A DNA stretch of 8,756 bases. It comes from JAVKFF01 sp040226215 (GTDB lineage: Bacteria > Pseudomonadota > Alphaproteobacteria > DSM-16000 > Inquilinaceae). The stretch spans positions 1 to 8,756 of the forward strand of contig JAVKFF010000188.1 of the NCBI GenBank assembly GCA_040226215.1, read 5' to 3'. Below the pieces are notes generated by a model that searched no databases, was not told the DNA's origin, and was given only the letters and a program-made list of their open reading frames with translations. Shown piece by piece: positions 6,019 through 8,756 of the stretch. Position numbers and translations under genes: made by a program. Each line of letters starts with the position of its first letter. The stretch's first letter is position 1.

Positions 6019-7794
6019 ATGAACGCTGAAAGCTCCTCGGCGGATCGATTCCGTCTGGCGCGCATCACTGGGGGGAACATGTTGGACCGGGTCACGGAGT
6101 CCTTGCTTGCCGGCTTCTCAAAGGAGAACGGCATAGAGGCGCTCGAAGAGTTCAAGCGGTTTGAGCACTTCGCCACATTTTCGGTGATGCGTCGGCATTA
6201 TAGTCGATCCTTTTCGACAGACGACGATGTAATCGGCGCAGGCGGCGACACTGGGATCGATGCGGTCGCCATTATCGTAAACAATGTCCTCGTCACTGAC
6301 ATCGACGCCGTCCGCGAGATTGCCGGCCAAAATGACTATCTGGAGCCGGTCTACGTTTTCGTTCAGGCGGAACGGAGCCCGAGTTTCGACGCCGCCAAGG
6401 TTGGCAGTTTTGGGTTCGGGGTAGTCGATTTTTTCTCAAAAGACCCAAAGCTTCCGAGAAATGACGAGGTGAAGAATCTCGCCGAAATCAATGACGTTAT
6501 CTTGGGAAAGTACGCTCACATTCTTCGCCCGTCCCGCTGCTATCTTTACTACGTAACCACAGGACTGTGGCAGGATGATGCAAATTTGGTTGCTCGGCGG
6601 GACGCCGTGATAGCCGACCTAAAGGCACTGTCGATTTTCCCTATCGTTGAAATGCAGTGCGTCGGCGCGTCCGACCTGCACACCCTGTACCGGAAGACCA
6701 AGGCCCCGATCAGCCGTCAGTTCCTCTTTGATCGCCGTGTTGAGATTCCGCCAACGGCGGGCGTGATTCAGTCCACTATTGGTTTTCTCCCATTTCCCGA
6801 GTTCAAGAAGCTGCTTACTGACGAAGGTGGATCAGAGATGCTAACAAGCATCTTCGAGGATAATATCCGTGATTGGCAGGGTTACAAGACAGTGAATTCA
6901 GGCATTAGAGATACACTTTTGTCTGAAGATAAATCTAAATTTGTTCTTATGAACAATGGCGTCACTATTATTACCCGCGGACTTACACGCGTAGGAGACA
7001 CATTTACAATAACTGATTATCAAATTGTAAACGGCTGTCAGACTAGCAATGTTCTTTTTGAGCAGAGGGATTCCATCGATGACTCCGTTCAGGTTCCCTT
7101 GAGACTTGTGCATACGGAAGAAGATAGCATCAGCGAACTGATAACGAACGCGACAAATAGCCAGACGGTAATAAAACCGGATCAGTTCGCTTCCAGCAAA
7201 CAGTTTGCGCGAAACCTAGAGATGTTTTTTACGACGTTTCCTGAGGAGCATAGGCTGTACTTCGAAAGAAGGGATGGTCAGTACGACAAAGGTTCAGAGC
7301 CAAAACTACGCGTGATCGATACGCCTACGATACTTCGGAGCTATTCCTCGATATTCAAAGAAATACCGCATGCGGCGACCCGAAGCTATCGCTCGATAAG
7401 AGATGAGATAGGAGAAACTATATTCGTTGACGGAGACAAACCGCTAGCGTACTACTATGCAGCATATTCCTGGTTTGTATTGGAATCTCTTTTCAGAAGT
7501 AAAACCATCTTTCCGGAATTCAAATCTGCTCGTTACCACCTACTGCTCGCGGCGCACTTGACAGTTAACCCGCTCCCCGCGCCGTTCCGTAACTCTAATC
7601 AGATAGAGAAGCGGTCAGACGAGGTGTTGAAGCTTTTGTGGGACAATGATGCCGCCGTGGACCTGTTCGAGAAGTCGGCACACCTCATTACCGGCATTAC
7701 CGGAGGGGATCTAAACCGAGATCGTGTGCGCACGGAGGCTGTCACGGAAGCGATTGTCGCGCACTTCCGCAAGAAGGACGGAGGGAGTGCCTAA
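6019..7794 (+). CDS. AIPR-family protein (abortive infection/phage resistance) with altered nuclease-like N-terminus
   Basis: This 591-residue protein has the AIPR core: N-N-G-V-T-I-I (312-318), I-V-N-G-C-Q-T (336-342), N-A-T-N-S-Q (377-382) and F-E-R-R-D-G-Q-Y (415-422). The N-terminal part resembles a PD-(D/E)xK restriction-nuclease fold: G-G-D-T-G-I-D-A (D77, D81), a strand, then V-F-V-Q-A-E-R (113-119). Where family members usually have Q-x-K, this one has Q-A-E-R, so the catalytic lysine seems lost or moved. AIPR proteins are tied to phage defence, alone or in multigene sets such as the MutL-Z1-AIPR type; no partner is visible here. The ATG at 6019 follows GGGGAGG (6003-6009). An ATG at 6079, right after a G run and closer to the usual family start, is a real alternative. 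GC is lower and patchy (about 38% at 6901-7080), which suggests transfer. The stop overlaps the stop of the opposite small gene. Confidence 0.85.
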   Translation: MNAESSSADRFRLARITGGNMLDRVTESLLAGFSKENGIEALEEFKRFEHFATFSVMRRHYSRSFSTDDDVIGAGGDTGIDAVAIIVNNVLVTDIDAVREIAGQNDYLEPVYVFVQAERSPSFDAAKVGSFGFGVVDFFSKDPKLPRNDEVKNLAEINDVILGKYAHILRPSRCYLYYVTTGLWQDDANLVARRDAVIADLKALSIFPIVEMQCVGASDLHTLYRKTKAPISRQFLFDRRVEIPPTAGVIQSTIGFLPFPEFKKLLTDEGGSEMLTSIFEDNIRDWQGYKTVNSGIRDTLLSEDKSKFVLMNNGVTIITRGLTRVGDTFTITDYQIVNGCQTSNVLFEQRDSIDDSVQVPLRLVHTEEDSISELITNATNSQTVIKPDQFASSKQFARNLEMFFTTFPEEHRLYFERRDGQYDKGSEPKLRVIDTPTILRSYSSIFKEIPHAATRSYRSIRDEIGETIFVDGDKPLAYYYAAYSWFVLESLFRSKTIFPEFKSARYHLLLAAHLTVNPLPAPFRNSNQIEKRSDEVLKLLWDNDAAVDLFEKSAHLITGITGGDLNRDRVRTEAVTEAIVAHFRKKDGGSA

Positions 7795-7940
7795 CTCTTC
7801 GCCTCGCGGACTAGCCTGTCGAGAGCCTTTTCTGCCTCGGTGGGGTTTAGTTCGCCAGCGGCGATTATTTTTTCGACCTCGGCGCGGAACCTTGCGCTCT
7901 GCTCCTCTGGCGTCTCCTGTTTTTTCTTCTTTGACATCAT
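7791..7940 (-). CDS. Small protein (49 aa) coupled to the transposase
   Basis: An uninterrupted frame on the - strand starts with two ATG codons (7940-7938 and 7937-7935) and ends with TAG at 7793-7791. Its first ATG overlaps the transposase TGA in an ATGA junction, the usual sign of translational coupling. The product begins with a lysine run (S-K-K-K-K) and continues with a charged, probably helical stretch containing E-E-Q-S-A-R-F-R and A-G-E-L-N-P-T-E-A-E-K-A-L-D-R-L-V. It looks like a real small protein, not a shadow. I recall similar short hypothetical proteins downstream of IS1595-family transposases, but cannot verify this here. The function is unknown; an accessory transposition factor or a passenger gene is possible. 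Its 3' end overlaps the AIPR stop tail to tail. Confidence 0.6.
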   Translation of the reverse strand: MMSKKKKQETPEEQSARFRAEVEKIIAAGELNPTEAEKALDRLVREAKS

Positions 7941-8625
7941 GCCCGACCAGTGTGTTGATAGGTGAGACGCTTGCGGACGATGCCCGCGAGCGATGCGTCC
8001 ACGCGATCAGCGTCGTTGCAGCCAAGCGCAACGCGGTTGTTATAGCGGAACTCGAATTGGGCCAGATAGCAGTGCAGGTGCGGCTCACCGCAGAACTGGT
8101 ACACGCCCTTCATGCCGCGCTTGAAGATGCTGAAATAGCCTTCGACGGTGTTGCTGTGATCGATGCGGTCCTCAAGATCGACATACTGGCCCTTGCCGTG
8201 GCTGGTCGTCCCATGTGCGGCAAAGAAGCGTTTGATGTCGCGATAACCGCTGTGTTCGTCGGTCATCACCCGTGGCTCGCGAGCAACGTTCCAAAGGACG
8301 ATCGGCATCAGGGTAGAGGCATTGACGTTCTCAATCACTATGGTGCGAGCCTTGCCGCTGTCCCGGTCGACCAGCGCCAGAACCTTCTTCCTGTGATGTA
8401 AGGCGCGCTTCACGGGAACGCCCTTGAGCTTGCCAATGAAGGTTTCATCGACTTTGACCACGCCAGCGCCAGTGCCGAACAGCCCGCCGTCATCCGAACG
8501 CATGGCCTCGCGAATGCGGTGCGACATGAACCAAACGGTCTTGAGAGTAACGCAAGGGTGCGGTGAAGCTGGTTGCTCGAAATGCCCTTCTTGCTGCCGG
8601 CGATCAGATACATCGCTTGAAGCTA
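7937..8625 (-). pseudogene. IS1595-family (ISXO2-like) transposase, frameshifted
   Basis: From about 8550 down to 7937 the - strand encodes a good DDE domain of the IS1595 type. It shows H-R-I-R-E-A-M, then V-D-E-T-F-I-G (first D), V-M-T-D-E-H-S-G-Y (second D) and H-S-N-T-V-E-G-Y-F-S-I-F-K-R-G (final E region). The end is H-C-Y-L-A-Q-F-E-F-R-Y-N-N-R. The preceding segment, M-Y-L-I-A-G-S-K-K-G-I-S-S-N-Q-L-H-R-T-L, lies in another frame (8613 down to about 8554). A one-base loss near 8551-8555 explains the shift. Just upstream an in-frame TAG (8625-8623) stands before L-Q-A-M, where family members usually have tryptophan (TGG to TAG). The expected N-terminal zinc ribbon is not recognisable. The transposase is therefore broken, although the catalytic triad codons remain. 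It cuts copies of its DNA ends in the family's scheme, but this copy should be inactive. Confidence 0.85.
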
Positions 8626-8756
8626 GTGGATTAGCCGAGACGGAAGAATCCCTTTTGGGATTCCCAAACACCGTCCCGCATGCGAGTCTGGCGCATGCGA
8701 ACAGGAATATCGATCTCTCTCAACAGTGCCGACCGTCGACGGCTCGAAGCCGTGAT

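Larger units (their letters stand above)
7791..8756 (-). mobile_element. Remnant of an IS1595-family insertion sequence (boundaries unknown)
   Basis: The broken transposase and the coupled 49-aa gene form the visible part of an insertion sequence. I could not identify terminal inverted repeats or target duplications. The left limit given is just the stop of the small gene; the true end may lie within the 3' end of the AIPR gene or nearby. The 130 bases at 8626-8756 should hold the transposase N-terminus but show no intact zinc-ribbon frame. I see only a short GCATGCG inverted pair near 8679-8699 there. The element probably continues past the window. Confidence 0.6.

Noticed and set aside
5256..6022. 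Several + and - strand frames across 5256-6022
   Set aside because: They run through the decarboxylase-like gene out of frame or translate the long palindrome, whose two arms give mirror-image short peptides on opposite strands. That is a sign of a repeat, not of a gene.
7724..8401. A 225-codon + strand frame opposite the transposase, and a - strand frame at 7711-8088
   Set aside because: Both conflict with the clear DDE transposase frame and the 49-aa gene, and show no recognisable domain.
1..8756. CRISPR array, tRNA or rRNA gene, riboswitch
   Set aside because: No regularly spaced direct repeats, no cloverleaf or rRNA-like stretch, and no riboswitch core that I could recognise.

Overview
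The window looks like part of an alphaproteobacterial chromosome or large plasmid. A Rhodospirillales-type genome is my guess, not something the sequence proves. The reasons are about 67% GC in the left part (hand count of one line), strong GC-third codon use that produces long antisense shadow frames, and a high-copy-looking intergenic palindrome (2535-2555) of the kind scattered through such genomes.

Left part (1-5763): an aromatic-oxidation cluster, all on the + strand. It starts inside a phthalate-4,5-dioxygenase-type Rieske oxygenase (1-1057, 5' end cut off). Next come two tandem paralogues of a benzoate/anthranilate-type dioxygenase alpha subunit (1146-2483 and 2714-4054, roughly 84% identical by eye), one beta subunit (4054-4584), an FCD-type GntR repressor (4595-5350) and a small carboxymuconolactone-decarboxylase-like protein (5347-5763). 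From the second alpha gene onward the genes overlap or nearly touch, so they form one operon. Each alpha gene has its own TTGACA-type promoter. Exactly 27 bases after the start of each TTGACA lies the same 15-base palindrome containing TGGT-N3-ACCA, the operator class bound by FadR/FCD GntR proteins. The encoded repressor therefore probably controls both alpha promoters and its own operon, with a ring carboxylate or ring-cleavage product as inducer. No reductase or ferredoxin gene is visible, so electrons must come from a component encoded outside the window.

Junction (5764-6018): no gene. It holds a very long perfect-arm hairpin (5812-5896) and a weak terminator-like stem (5956-5980).

Right part (6019-8756): accessory DNA of lower and uneven GC. 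It contains one AIPR-family protein (591 aa), a family linked to abortive infection and phage defence. Its N-terminal PD-(D/E)xK-like nuclease domain appears to lack the usual catalytic lysine. Tail to tail with it is a 49-aa gene on the - strand, overlapped and probably coupled to a broken IS1595-family (ISXO2-like) transposase that has lost reading frame and carries an internal stop. This part looks like a horizontally acquired defence gene beside a decayed insertion sequence, inserted next to the catabolic operon.
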